Of a DNA stretch of 64,000 bases, positions 8,344 to 17,326 are shown one piece after another; within the stretch, counting starts at the first letter, position 1, and the number at the start of each line of letters is the position of its first letter. The notes under the pieces were generated by a model. That model had not been told where the DNA came from. It saw nothing but the letters and a program-made list of their open reading frames with translations, and did no database searches. A program made the translations under genes and the position numbers. The DNA is from Treponema sp. (lineage in GTDB: Bacteria > Spirochaetota > Spirochaetia > Treponematales > Treponemataceae). The stretch covers positions 1-64,000 of the forward strand of contig JAFUFU010000003.1 in assembly GCA_017469785.1 (NCBI GenBank), read 5' to 3'.

Positions 8344-9273
8344 TTATTTTTCTTCCTTAGAGATGGTGGCGATTTTTGTTTTGATTACTTTTGATTTTGC
8401 AACTGGAATGGCCAGTGCGATGACAACGATGATTGCCGTAAGCAGCTTGAGGTCGCTTGATTTCAATCCGAGCTGCAGAACGACTGCGATTATGAGACGG
8501 TAAACAACGGAGCCGAGCAAAATAGAAAGCAATGTGATATAGAAGGCGAAGCGTTTGTTGAAATATGCGAAAATACTCTCACCGAGAATGATTGATGCCA
8601 AGCCGATTACGATTGCACCCGTGCCCATGCCTACATCGCCATAGCCCTGCTGTTGTGCGACAAGGGCACCTGAAAGTGCGATAAGGGCGTTTGAGAGCAT
8701 GAGGCCGAGAAGCTTCATTTTGTCGGTATCGACACCCATCGCGCGGACCATTTTTTCATTGTTACCTGTAGCTCTAAGGCAGGAACCGAGTTCTGTTCCG
8801 CAGAACCAGTAGAGGAAGGCAATCAAGGCGGCTCCGAAAATCACTCCGACGATAAATGAAGCGACGTTGGGAGAAATCCCGAAAGAATCTTCCATCTTTT
8901 TCATGATTGTCTGAACGCCGAGCAGGGGAGTGTTTGATTTACCCATGATGCGGATATTAATAGAATATAATGCAATCATTGAGAGAATTCCGGCCAAAAT
9001 TTCGTGGATTTTGAGCTTTGTATGCATGATTCCCGTGGCAAAACCTGCTAAAAGCCCGGTGAAAGCCGCTATAAAAACTGCGAGCAGGGGATTCATGCCC
9101 TTTGTGACAAGAATTGCACACGTAGAGCCACCTAATGCAAAAGAGCCGTCGCATGTCATGTCTGCAATGTTAAGAATTCGGAAAGTAAGATACACTCCGA
9201 GAGTCATGATACCCCAGAGCAAGCCTTGTGCGACTGCGCCTTCGGCCGCACCTAAAATACTAAAGATGTTCAT
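8344..9273 (-). CDS. ABC transporter permease (TrpY-like)
   Basis: 309 residues with about eight membrane spans, of the branched-chain amino acid permease-like superfamily. The N-terminus has the typical LWGIMTLGVYLTFRILNIADMTCDGSFALGG-like layout, and GSCLRATGNNEKMVRAMGVD is the family's cytoplasmic ATPase-contact loop. It forms an operon with the ATPase gene at 7554. The ATG is about nine bases from a perfect TATAAT on the minus strand (9282-9287) with no Shine-Dalgarno, so it may be translated from a nearly leaderless mRNA. The promoter is divergent from and entangled with that of the M18 peptidase. Confidence 0.85.
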   Translation of the reverse strand: MNIFSILGAAEGAVAQGLLWGIMTLGVYLTFRILNIADMTCDGSFALGGSTCAILVTKGMNPLLAVFIAAFTGLLAGFATGIMHTKLKIHEILAGILSMIALYSINIRIMGKSNTPLLGVQTIMKKMEDSFGISPNVASFIVGVIFGAALIAFLYWFCGTELGSCLRATGNNEKMVRAMGVDTDKMKLLGLMLSNALIALSGALVAQQQGYGDVGMGTGAIVIGLASIILGESIFAYFNKRFAFYITLLSILLGSVVYRLIIAVVLQLGLKSSDLKLLTAIIVVIALAIPVAKSKVIKTKIATISKEEK

Positions 9274-9281
9274 AATAGAAT

Positions 9282-9315
9282 ATTATAGCATAGAATTTGC
9301 TTTCTATGCTACAAT
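9282..9315. promoter_or_regulatory. Divergent promoter region with a 10-bp palindrome
   Basis: The 48-base space between two divergent ATG codons holds inverted arms TAGCATAGAA (9286-9295) and TTCTATGCTA (9302-9311) separated by six bases. A minus-strand TATAAT (9287-9282) serves the permease and a plus-strand TACAAT (9310-9315) serves the aminopeptidase. Both would place the start of transcription within a few bases of the ATG. The arms sit where both -35 boxes should be, as for a shared activator or repressor site. Confidence 0.6.
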
Positions 9316-9321
9316 TCTGCT

Positions 9322-10638
9322 ATGAACGCTGATATTAAAAATCTATTTTCTTTTATAAAAAAATCCCCGAGCCCATTCCATGCCGTGTCAGAAATCACAA
9401 AAATCCTGCATGAAAAAGGATTTCAGAAATTGAATGAGGACGAAAACTGGCACCTTGAAACTGGAAAAAAATACTATGTGACTCGCAACTCTTCCTCTGT
9501 CCTTGCTTTTGCACTTTCGAATGTTGAAAAATTGAAGTCCGCGCCCTTCCTTGTGTGCGCCAGCCACTCTGATTCACCGTCTTTTAAAATCAAAGAAAAT
9601 CCCGAGATAAAATCTGCCTCGTCTATTGTTCTTAACGTTGAAAAATATGGCGGAATGCTTCTTGCTCCATGGTTTGACCGCCCTCTCTCTGTTGCCGGCA
9701 GGGTAATTGTAAGCGAAAAAACTGGGGAGGACAGAATTTCATTCAAAGAAATACTTGTGGACGTCGACCGCGATTTACTCATGATTCCAAATTTAGCGAT
9801 TCACATGAATCGTGATGCCAATGAAGGCCGCAGGATTGACGTGCAGAATGAAATTCGGCCGGTTCTTTCGATGAACGAAAGGGCCTCGCTGCTCTCGATT
9901 GTTGCGGATTCAGCCGGTATTCCTGAGCAGGAAATAATTTCCCATGATTTGTTTTTGTACAACAGGACGGAGCCTGTTCAGTGGGGGGCAGAAAACGAAT
10001 TCATTTCCGCATCAAAACTGGATGATTTGGAATGCGCTTTTTCCACCTTGCAAGGTTTTCTTCATTCTACTACTGGGGAGTGTGAAAAATCCTCAAAAAG
10101 ACATATCCCGGTTTACTGCGTTTTTGACAATGAGGAAGTTGGAAGCGCAAGCCGGCAGGGAGCGGATTCGACATTTTTGAGCGACACGCTTGCCAGAATC
10201 GCAGAAAAATTGAACTGGTCAGGCGAAGATTATCGGATAGCCCTTGCAAAAAGCTTCATGATTTCCGCCGATAACGCTCATGCTGTTCATCCGAACTATG
10301 TTTCGTCTGCAGATCCGGTAAACAGGCCGAAAATCAATGGAGGTATCGTCATTAAATTCAACGCCGCTCAAAAGTATACAAGCGATGGCTTTTCGGCGGC
10401 GTGTTTTAAGGAAATTTGCAGAAGGGCCGGCATTCCCTTTCAGATTTTCACGAACAATTCAAACACAGCAGGCGGCTCGACTCTTGGAAACATCAGCCTG
10501 AGCCATGTCTCGATACCCTGCGTTGACATAGGTCTTCCGCAATGGGCCATGCATTCACCATATGAAAGCGCAGGCTCAAAAGACCTTGAATACATGATTC
10601 AGGCCATTTCTGAATTTTATATGGGAAAAATTGTATAG
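9322..10638 (+). CDS. apeB: M18 family aminopeptidase
   Basis: A 438-residue cytosolic metallopeptidase that removes N-terminal (often acidic) residues from peptides. Family landmarks are CASHSDSPSFKIK (zinc histidine), the VDRDLLMIPNLAIHMNR segment, CVFDNEEVGSASRQGAD with the catalytic/zinc glutamates, ISADNAHAVHPNY, and the late histidine in QWAMHSPYE. Length fits the family. No Shine-Dalgarno precedes the ATG, which lies seven bases after a TACAAT box. Its divergent neighbour is an amino acid-type importer, consistent with a shared role in peptide or amino acid supply. Confidence 0.9.
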   Translation: MNADIKNLFSFIKKSPSPFHAVSEITKILHEKGFQKLNEDENWHLETGKKYYVTRNSSSVLAFALSNVEKLKSAPFLVCASHSDSPSFKIKENPEIKSASSIVLNVEKYGGMLLAPWFDRPLSVAGRVIVSEKTGEDRISFKEILVDVDRDLLMIPNLAIHMNRDANEGRRIDVQNEIRPVLSMNERASLLSIVADSAGIPEQEIISHDLFLYNRTEPVQWGAENEFISASKLDDLECAFSTLQGFLHSTTGECEKSSKRHIPVYCVFDNEEVGSASRQGADSTFLSDTLARIAEKLNWSGEDYRIALAKSFMISADNAHAVHPNYVSSADPVNRPKINGGIVIKFNAAQKYTSDGFSAACFKEICRRAGIPFQIFTNNSNTAGGSTLGNISLSHVSIPCVDIGLPQWAMHSPYESAGSKDLEYMIQAISEFYMGKIV

Positions 10639-10645
10639 GAGAAAG

Positions 10646-10664
10646 CTGACGCTCTAGGCGTCAG
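10646..10664. terminator. Hairpin between convergent genes
   Basis: CTGACGC and GCGTCAG form a 7-bp stem with a short loop between the M18 gene and the converging phosphatase gene, overlapping the stop region of the latter. No T run follows, so termination is plausible but unproven. Confidence 0.4.
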
Positions 10665-12846
10665 TCAGTTCTTCGATTTCATCATCAAGGACGTCATCGT
10701 GTTCTTCTTCGGCAACATATTCCGCCGCATTGGTTCGTTTTGCGATGATGAGCGTGATGTCGTCCTCAAATGGCCGGTATTCAACGAATTCTTCCAGCTT
10801 GTTGATGATGTGACCGATGATTTCGTTAGCAGGTTTCGCGTGGTTCTCTCTGATGACTTCTTTGAGCCGGTCAACTCCGAACTGAATCTGGTGAGAGTTG
10901 GTTGATTCTGTGATTCCGTCGGTGTATAAAATGAGAATGTCGCCGGTTGCCATTGAGAAATTTGAGCGGGCAAAAGAAACATTGATTCCTTCCATGCCAA
11001 TTGCTCCGTAGTGGGGCTTTCCGTCGTTTCCTCTCAGTTCAAAGATTTCGTTGTCTCTCAGGCTGAATTTAAGAGGGTAGGGATGCCCTGCGTTTCCAAG
11101 CTCGACGCTGCATTTGCCAGGAGTTTCACTGTCATCGAAGCGGCAGAGAATACCTGTCATGTAGTTGTCGATACCGCCCTTTTCGTCGATGATTTTATTG
11201 TTGATTTTTGTGAGAACCTTGTCGATTGGTTCCTTGCGATGGAATCCGGTCTGGAAAATGCGCGAAATGATGTTCTTTGAGAGCATCGTGATAAGGCTTG
11301 CGGAAAGTCCGTGACCAGATACGTCAAACAATGAGATTCCATTGAGAATATCGTTGTAAGTGTAATAATCGTAGAAATCGCCGGAAACTTTTGCGGCCGG
11401 AGAGTAGCAGATGGAAATTTCCCAGCCGCGGAAATGCTTGTTCGGCTGCGGAAAGAAATTTCGTTGTACGAGAGCCGCCATTTCCAGATCCATGTCCGAG
11501 CGGTGCTTGTCCTTTTCCAGCTGCAGGTTGAGGACGGAGAGTTCATCGTTCGCGTTCTGCAGGTCAAGCGTGGCGGCGGTGATTTCTTCTGTAAGGTGCT
11601 CGGAAAGTTCCTTGTTCCGTCGGTAAATGCTTGCAAAACGTATCGCAAGAAGCACGATAAATGCGATGATTGAAAGCTGCCAGCCGAAAATCGAGAAGTA
11701 AGGATAGACCTTGGATTTGTCGGCAAGCCTGATTGATATGTCAAAAATTGCCGTGATGATGACCGGCATGAACCCAAAAATGAACTGAAGTGCTGTAACC
11801 CTTGTTTCTTTTTTAAGCAATTCCTGAATGACAACCCTGATTCCGATTATAAGCTGGAAAGCGATGAGGACAAGGATAATCGGTGTTATCTTAACAAGCG
11901 ATTCATAGGTAGGGGCCAGGATAATCATGATTACTTGTACCGCCAAAGCTGTCAGACGTATTATTTTGTATATTTTCTTATAATAGCGATTGTGATAATC
12001 GATGGCAAACAGGGTTGCGAAATAAATCATGAAGCATGGCGGAATGCAGAGAGTAAACTTGATGAAGGGCATATAGGGAAGGAAACCGTTTGTATACATC
12101 GGAAGTTCAGTCGCAAAAAACGGAATCAGGAAAATCAGCGTGAAAATGTTCAGCAGGGCGAAATCACGGAATTCGCGGTAACTCCTGATATTGATGAAGA
12201 AGCACAGGAAGAGCAGGAAGGCGAACAATTGGCTTCCGACAAAGAACATATATATGCGTGTGTGATTGAAATTGATTCTCTCGAATGCCGGATAGGCAAA
12301 CTGGGTTGGCAGGATGAAAGCGTGCGATGAGATTCCTGCCTTGCCCTGAGCGAATACTTTGATAAGTATGATGTTCTTGCCGTCACGGTTGAGAAGATTG
12401 ATGGGAAAGCTGAAAAAGTGAGCCTTGAAGAGAGTGGACTGCTCGTGGGGTGGAAAGCCACCATACATGGAGATGAAATTTCCGTTCAGGAAAAGCTGTT
12501 CCGCAAATTTCAGATGGGGAATTACCAGGCCCAGGGGGACGTCTTTGAATCCTTCGGGAATTTCAAATTCCGCCTTGCCCCATACGAAATGAGGGCCGGC
12601 ACCAAGCACGTTGCGTAAGTTCCTTGTGGAAGTGTCCTCAAGTTTTTTGAAATTCTGCATGTTTCGCATTGCGTCGCCCAGATTGGAGTCGGCATCGGCT
12701 TCCCAATAGTAAAAATCATCGCCTATAATCAACTTGTCTGGCTCTTTTTCTTTTTTGCAGGAAACAAAGCCGCAACAAACCAATATCAGAGAGAAAATTA
12801 AAAAGAAATTTGTTCGCACTCTTGCAAATTCAAGAAAAAAATGCAT
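10654..12846 (-). CDS. 7TM sensor with SpoIIE-type serine phosphatase domain
   Basis: 730 residues. An N-terminal lipoprotein-like signal ends in GFVSC. It is followed by an extracytoplasmic domain of the 7TMR-DISM type (about 30-195), seven membrane helices (about 200-410), a coiled coil and a PP2C/SpoIIE domain (about 480-700). Phosphatase metal motifs are GDFYDYY, DVSGHG, LYTDGITE and a final DDITLI. An acidic tail ends the protein. Such proteins dephosphorylate an STAS anti-anti-sigma factor in partner-switching pathways; one STAS gene is at 20553. It is transcribed alone from a minus-strand TATAAT near 12865. Confidence 0.88.
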   Translation of the reverse strand: MHFFLEFARVRTNFFLIFSLILVCCGFVSCKKEKEPDKLIIGDDFYYWEADADSNLGDAMRNMQNFKKLEDTSTRNLRNVLGAGPHFVWGKAEFEIPEGFKDVPLGLVIPHLKFAEQLFLNGNFISMYGGFPPHEQSTLFKAHFFSFPINLLNRDGKNIILIKVFAQGKAGISSHAFILPTQFAYPAFERINFNHTRIYMFFVGSQLFAFLLFLCFFINIRSYREFRDFALLNIFTLIFLIPFFATELPMYTNGFLPYMPFIKFTLCIPPCFMIYFATLFAIDYHNRYYKKIYKIIRLTALAVQVIMIILAPTYESLVKITPIILVLIAFQLIIGIRVVIQELLKKETRVTALQFIFGFMPVIITAIFDISIRLADKSKVYPYFSIFGWQLSIIAFIVLLAIRFASIYRRNKELSEHLTEEITAATLDLQNANDELSVLNLQLEKDKHRSDMDLEMAALVQRNFFPQPNKHFRGWEISICYSPAAKVSGDFYDYYTYNDILNGISLFDVSGHGLSASLITMLSKNIISRIFQTGFHRKEPIDKVLTKINNKIIDEKGGIDNYMTGILCRFDDSETPGKCSVELGNAGHPYPLKFSLRDNEIFELRGNDGKPHYGAIGMEGINVSFARSNFSMATGDILILYTDGITESTNSHQIQFGVDRLKEVIRENHAKPANEIIGHIINKLEEFVEYRPFEDDITLIIAKRTNAAEYVAEEEHDDVLDDEIEELTDA

Positions 12847-12952
12847 AATTCCGTTCTATTCTATAATTATTATAGCACTTAAGGGCTGATAATTAAAAGA
12901 GGATTTTAATTTTTTTAAATCAGCATTTCCTTAGAAAGTACCCTTTTGCCAT

Positions 12953-14428
12953 TTATTGATTACTCAACCATTCAAACATCTTCAAGTCCCCATCGTTACA
13001 AACATCATTAAGGACATAAATCCAGCTCCAGTGCCCCTCGTACTCATAGGGAAGCCCGAAGTCCTCATCATCACGGTCGGCCGTTCTGTTCATAAGGTAA
13101 TTACCGCTCAAATCGACGACGTTTCTGAATTCCGAGTAATGAACATTATCAGCTCCCGCAGAAAGAAGACGCTTAATAGTAGGAATTGAGTTTTTTTCGG
13201 GATTTACCGAACCGTCATTTAAAGCATAGGTAAACCACAGGGGCTTTTTTGCCAAAGAACGAATCTGGCTGTCTGTAATTTTGGAATCCAGATAATACTC
13301 GCAAATAGGAAAAGCGGCCGCAAAACGTTCCGGGCACTGAATCATCATGTTCATCGTCATGTAACCGCCAGCAGAACAACCGCCAACGTAAATCCGGTTT
13401 ATATCAATCTGCGGATTTTCCCCCAAGAATTTATCAAGGAGGGCTGAAACCGGTTCCGTATAATAGGAAACAGCAGCAAAAGGAATTTTTTCTATGGGAA
13501 CTTTCTCTCTTTCTTTTTTAACGAAGAATTTACCCAGAAATTTACTGACTGGCTTTTTGACGGCATTTACCGGAGCCTCCTTATCAATAGGTGCCCAATA
13601 ACGGATTCCAAAAGCCCCCTTTTCTTTTACCTGAAGCCATCCAGAAGGACACTGAGGAGCCAGGACAGCCACGCCGTCACTAAAGTAGCCCTGAATTCCT
13701 TTATCGACAAGAGCCGTCGTTTTTGTGCCGAATAAAACCTTGTAGATATTATCTCCGGACTCGCCCATGCCGTGAAACCACAAAATCAGCGGGATTTTCT
13801 TGCCAGAATTATCCTGGGGAATAAAGCTTGCATAGGGCAGGGTCACACTTTCTTCCTTATATTTAGGGTCGGCCAAGTCTTCTTCCGTAGCGGGATAGGT
13901 GTATGAGAAAGAATCAACCTCAAAGCAGGAAGCCAGACTGTTGACAAAGCCCTTCATTTTTTTTATAGAAATATCAAGCTCGTCATTTTCAACCCGATAA
14001 CCGTACATTTTCTCGAATCTATCCCCCAGGGAAAGGGAAACAAAGGGGCTTGAATTCTCGGCTTCGGGATAAACATCCGTCAAAACAGTAATATATGAAG
14101 AAGGCTCGTAAATCTGAGAACCTGTCGAATCAGAACAAAAGGCATCTACCACCGAAAGCTCGCCTTTTGCCATGCCCAGACTGCCGTTCTTTACATAAAG
14201 AATCTGATTAACCTTAAAATCCGGGGCACGTACAGCCGACGGAGACACCATAATCCCCACGTTGATTACGATTTTGTCTATACATGCGCCCCAGTCATAG
14301 GCTCCGACGTAAACGACGCTCTCATTTAAATCGGGAACCAGAAAAGACTTGAATTCGTTTGCATAAAGCAAGGCAAAAGAAAAAAGAAAAGACGAAAAAA
14401 CAGAAATAAGCTTTTTCATGGCGGACAT
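12953..14428 (-). CDS. Secreted alpha/beta-hydrolase (esterase/depolymerase-like)
   Basis: 491 residues with an N-terminal signal peptide (ending near LLYANEF). An Ig-like or accessory N-terminal region of about 200 residues precedes an alpha/beta-hydrolase domain with the oxyanion-side motif LILWFHGMGESGDN and the nucleophile elbow YVGGCSAGGYM (GCSAG). A late histidine in EGHWSW is a plausible catalytic histidine. This matches prolyl-oligopeptidase or PHB-depolymerase-like esterases that often act on polysaccharide esters; the substrate is unknown. ATG codons at 14428 and 14419 are both possible and neither has a clear ribosome-binding site. Confidence 0.75.
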   Translation of the reverse strand: MSAMKKLISVFSSFLFSFALLYANEFKSFLVPDLNESVVYVGAYDWGACIDKIVINVGIMVSPSAVRAPDFKVNQILYVKNGSLGMAKGELSVVDAFCSDSTGSQIYEPSSYITVLTDVYPEAENSSPFVSLSLGDRFEKMYGYRVENDELDISIKKMKGFVNSLASCFEVDSFSYTYPATEEDLADPKYKEESVTLPYASFIPQDNSGKKIPLILWFHGMGESGDNIYKVLFGTKTTALVDKGIQGYFSDGVAVLAPQCPSGWLQVKEKGAFGIRYWAPIDKEAPVNAVKKPVSKFLGKFFVKKEREKVPIEKIPFAAVSYYTEPVSALLDKFLGENPQIDINRIYVGGCSAGGYMTMNMMIQCPERFAAAFPICEYYLDSKITDSQIRSLAKKPLWFTYALNDGSVNPEKNSIPTIKRLLSAGADNVHYSEFRNVVDLSGNYLMNRTADRDDEDFGLPYEYEGHWSWIYVLNDVCNDGDLKMFEWLSNQ

Positions 14429-14514
14429 TCTAACAGACAGTACAGAGATTTTCTATAATGTTTTGCAAAAAGAAAATGAGAAAAGAAATTCACAATCTAA
14501 CGGGTCTTTCTCAC

Positions 14515-14543
14515 TTCCATATTCACAAAAAAGATATTATAAT
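14515..14543 (+). promoter_or_regulatory. Putative promoter of pckG
   Basis: TATAAT at 14538-14543 with a weak TTCCAT 17 bases upstream. It supports the pckG start at 14575 rather than the longer open frame from 14458. Confidence 0.5.
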
Positions 14544-14574
14544 CAAAACAAATTTGATTTTAAGGAGCATTTTC

Positions 14575-16428
14575 ATGGCTATTAAAACTGTTGCAGAAAT
14601 CCCCAACGCAAAAATCAAAGCTTGGGTCGAAGAATGCGTAAAAATGTGTGAACCGGACAATGTTGTCGTTTGTGATGGTTCAGCTGCTGAATACGACGCT
14701 CTCGTTAAAAAGTGCGTTGACTCTGGTTTGGCTACTCCATTGGCTAAAAAACCACACAGCTACCTCTTCCGTTCAGATCCTTCTGACGTTGCCCGCGTTG
14801 AAAAACGAACTTTCATTTCTTCTAAAAAACAGGAAGATGCGGGCCCGACAAACAACTGGATTGACCCTGTTGAGCTCAAGGCAACCATGAAAGGCCTCTA
14901 CAAGGGTTGTATGCACGGACGCACAATGTATGTCATTCCGTTCTGCATGGGTCCTCTCGGCTCACCAATCTCTAAGACTGGTATCGAGCTTACCGATTCA
15001 GAATATGTCGTCCTCAACATGGACATCATGACTCGCGCTGGCGAGAAAGTATGGCAGTATCTTGGCGATGATTTCGTTCCATGTCTCCATTCAGTTGGTA
15101 AGCCACTCAACAACGGCGAAAAAGACAACGGCGTTTGGGCTTGCGCTCCTGTCGAGCAGAAATACATCTCTCAGTTCCCAGAGGAGCACCTCGTATGGAG
15201 CTACGGTTCAGGATACGGCGGAAACGCTTTGCTTGGCAAAAAATGTTTCGCTCTCCGCATCGCTTCTGTCATCGCTCACGAAGAAGGCTGGCTTGCTGAG
15301 CACATGCTCATCCTCAAGCTCACAAACCCACAGGGCGAAGTCAAATACGTTACTGGCGCATTCCCGTCAGCATGTGGAAAAACAAACCTCGCTATGCTTA
15401 TCCCGACAATCCCAGGCTGGAAAGTCGAGACAATCGGTGATGACATTGCTTGGATGAAATACGGCGAAGATGGCCGCCTCTACGCTATCAACCCGGAAGC
15501 AGGCTTCTTCGGCGTTGCACCGGGAACTTCTGCAGAAAGCAACAAGAACGCTCTCGTTTCGGCTTCAAAGAACACAATCTTCACAAACTGTGCTCTTACA
15601 GAAGACGGCGATGTTTGGTGGGAAGGAATCGGCTATCCTGCAAAGGGCAAGCTTGTTGACTGGAAAGGCAACACTCGTGACGCTCTTCCAAAAGACAAAT
15701 CACCAAAAGGCGAGGAATTCGCTCACCCGAACGCACGATTCACAGCACCTGCAAATCAGTGTCCGTGTATCGCCCCGGAGTGGGAAGATCCAAAAGGTGT
15801 ACCTATCTCTGCTATCCTCTTCGGTGGACGCCGCCCGTCAACTGTACCTCTCGTACATCAGAGCCGCAACTGGAACCACGGTGTATTCTTGGGTTCTATC
15901 GTTGGTTCAGAAATCACAGCCGCTTCAACAATCAATGCTAGCGAAGTCGGAAAAATCCGCCGCGACCCATTCGCTATCCTCCCATTCTGTGGATACAACA
16001 TGGGCGACTACTTCCAGCACTGGGTTAATGTTGGTAAGGCTGCAAAAGACCAGGACAAATTGCCAAAGATCTTCTACGTTAACTGGTTCCGCAAGGACGA
16101 GAACAACGCAGAGCTTCCAGGCGGATTCATGTGGCCAGGCTACGGCGACAACTCACGCGTACTCGCATGGATTTTCGACCGCTGCGACGGAAAAGACAAC
16201 TATGTTGACACACCAATCGGCTTCATGCCAAAAGACGGTGCTATCAACACAGATGGATTGCCAGAGTACTACAAAAAGACTCTTCCAGAGATCACAAAAG
16301 TTGACAAGGAAGGCTGGTTGAAGGAAGTCAAAGACATCCGCGAAAACCACTATCCAAAATTCGGCTCACACTTGCCGAAAGAATTGTCTGACTGCTTGGA
16401 CGACTTGGAAAAGCGCTTGAATGCGTAA
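14575..16428 (+). CDS. pckG: Phosphoenolpyruvate carboxykinase (GTP)
   Basis: A 617-residue cytosolic enzyme interconverting oxaloacetate + GTP and PEP + CO2 + GDP. In succinate-producing gut bacteria it usually runs in the carboxylating direction. The kinase-1 loop FPSACGKTN is at residues 263-271 with the reactive cysteine of the GTP-dependent class. Other landmarks are the DDIAWMK metal/substrate region and FGGRRP. The start is set by AAGGAG before ATG 14575 and a -10 box upstream. Codon use is strongly biased towards GC-ending codons, as for highly expressed genes. It stands alone and is followed by palindromic repeats. Confidence 0.95.
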   Translation: MAIKTVAEIPNAKIKAWVEECVKMCEPDNVVVCDGSAAEYDALVKKCVDSGLATPLAKKPHSYLFRSDPSDVARVEKRTFISSKKQEDAGPTNNWIDPVELKATMKGLYKGCMHGRTMYVIPFCMGPLGSPISKTGIELTDSEYVVLNMDIMTRAGEKVWQYLGDDFVPCLHSVGKPLNNGEKDNGVWACAPVEQKYISQFPEEHLVWSYGSGYGGNALLGKKCFALRIASVIAHEEGWLAEHMLILKLTNPQGEVKYVTGAFPSACGKTNLAMLIPTIPGWKVETIGDDIAWMKYGEDGRLYAINPEAGFFGVAPGTSAESNKNALVSASKNTIFTNCALTEDGDVWWEGIGYPAKGKLVDWKGNTRDALPKDKSPKGEEFAHPNARFTAPANQCPCIAPEWEDPKGVPISAILFGGRRPSTVPLVHQSRNWNHGVFLGSIVGSEITAASTINASEVGKIRRDPFAILPFCGYNMGDYFQHWVNVGKAAKDQDKLPKIFYVNWFRKDENNAELPGGFMWPGYGDNSRVLAWIFDRCDGKDNYVDTPIGFMPKDGAINTDGLPEYYKKTLPEITKVDKEGWLKEVKDIRENHYPKFGSHLPKELSDCLDDLEKRLNA

Positions 16429-16479
16429 GTTCATGCTGGCAAGCGTCAGCTTGCGACAGTCTCGCTTGAACAAAGCATA

Positions 16480-16581
16480 AAACTCACAGAGCTTAGGAGC
16501 GCACAGAGAGCGTAATGAACAGGAACGATTTTCCTAATTCTGAAAGCTCTCTGTGAACTCTGTGTTCTCCGTGAGGAATTT
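16480..16581. repeat. CACAGAG-type palindromic element (copy 1, inverted)
   Basis: The left arm has CTCACAGAG and GCGCACAGAGAGC; the right arm has GCTCTCTGTG, ACTCTGTG and CCGTGAGGAATTT. The left arm matches the reverse complement of the right arm of the copy at 26467 (shared TTAGGAGCGCACAGAGAGC), so the two are the same family in opposite orientation. It follows pckG, after a small hairpin GCAAGC/GCTTGC near 16440-16455. Confidence 0.75.
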
Positions 16582-16633
16582 AGAATACCCGCTCTGAGAT
16601 TTTCTTGGGGTGGGATTTTTTTGTGTCAAAGCA

Positions 16634-16680
16634 CCCGCGTCTATAAAAACAATCTGCGTTCATCTGCGCGTATCCGCGTC
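16634..16680. repeat. CGCAGAT-type element (half copy)
   Basis: The right-hand arm ATCTGCG, ATCTGCGCG, ATCCGCGTC with 11-12 base spacing, and only a short CCCGCGTC on the left. It appears to be a truncated version of the element at 41254, placed upstream of the RelB/DinJ-like gene. Confidence 0.6.
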
Positions 16681-16715
16681 TAATTTTATGCTAATATTTT
16701 TCCGATAATTTACTT

Positions 16716-17321
16716 ATGATTAAGACTTTTGAGATTGATTTGGATGACGCTTTGGTTGAGAATGCCAGCGAGATTTTTGAGACCCTTGGCACTGACATCG
16801 ACACGGCGATAAAAATGTTTTTGACTCAGGCGACGCTAAGAAAGGGCTTTCCTTTCGATGTGGCAATCCCACAGGAAAATGAAAATGGAGAGTTGAAAAT
16901 TGAAAATTCAGATTCTCCTGTGAAAGTGGAGCCCGCGACGCTGAAAGATGCCGCTGAGATGGCTTCTGTTCCGCCTGAGCTTGCTGCCCGTGTGGCGGCT
17001 AATGAGGCTCTTGTCGCCGAGATGCGCGAGGAAATCGGAGACAAGGCCGTTACTCCTGAATTTGATGAGAATGAAGACGACGGAACACACGGCGATTATG
17101 ATGCCTCTCCTGTTGAGAGCGTGGCTCCCGCCACAAGCGATAAATCCCTGGTTGCAGCAGATGAAAGCGCGGCCGATAGAGCTGCTTCCGCCGCGGCTAA
17201 TGAAAATCCGTCTGGCTCTGAAAGTGATGACGCTGATGAGGAAGACGAGGACGAGACCACGCCTGACAATCTCTTTGACGCATGGGATGTGGGCGAGGAA
17301 GAAGATATCGGTTGCCGCTAG
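16716..17321 (+). CDS. RelB/DinJ-like protein with long acidic tail, no toxin partner
   Basis: 201 residues. The first 50 resemble RelB/DinJ antitoxins (ribbon-helix-helix type), with ALVENASEIFETLGTDIDTA then IKMFLTQATLRKGFPFDV. True DinJ is about 85-90 residues; here about 130 extra residues follow that are rich in Glu, Asp, Ala and Ser and probably disordered. No RelE/YafQ-type toxin is adjacent: the next gene is a convergent EEP hydrolase. The stretch coding ENENGELKIENSD is an A-rich direct-repeat-like segment and could be an in-frame insertion. Function is unknown; DNA binding is inferred from the N-terminal domain only. Confidence 0.65.
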   Translation: MIKTFEIDLDDALVENASEIFETLGTDIDTAIKMFLTQATLRKGFPFDVAIPQENENGELKIENSDSPVKVEPATLKDAAEMASVPPELAARVAANEALVAEMREEIGDKAVTPEFDENEDDGTHGDYDASPVESVAPATSDKSLVAADESAADRAASAAANENPSGSESDDADEEDEDETTPDNLFDAWDVGEEEDIGCR

Positions 17322-17326
17322 AAGAG

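Noticed and set aside
14458..14574. Longer N-terminus for PEP carboxykinase
   Set aside because: The upstream ATG has no ribosome-binding site and the added residues would lie across the likely -10 box; the 14575 start has AAGGAG and matches family length.
15470..16321. Long alternative-frame ORF within pckG
   Set aside because: Shadow of the strongly biased pckG codons; serine/threonine/glutamine-rich with no start signal or homology.
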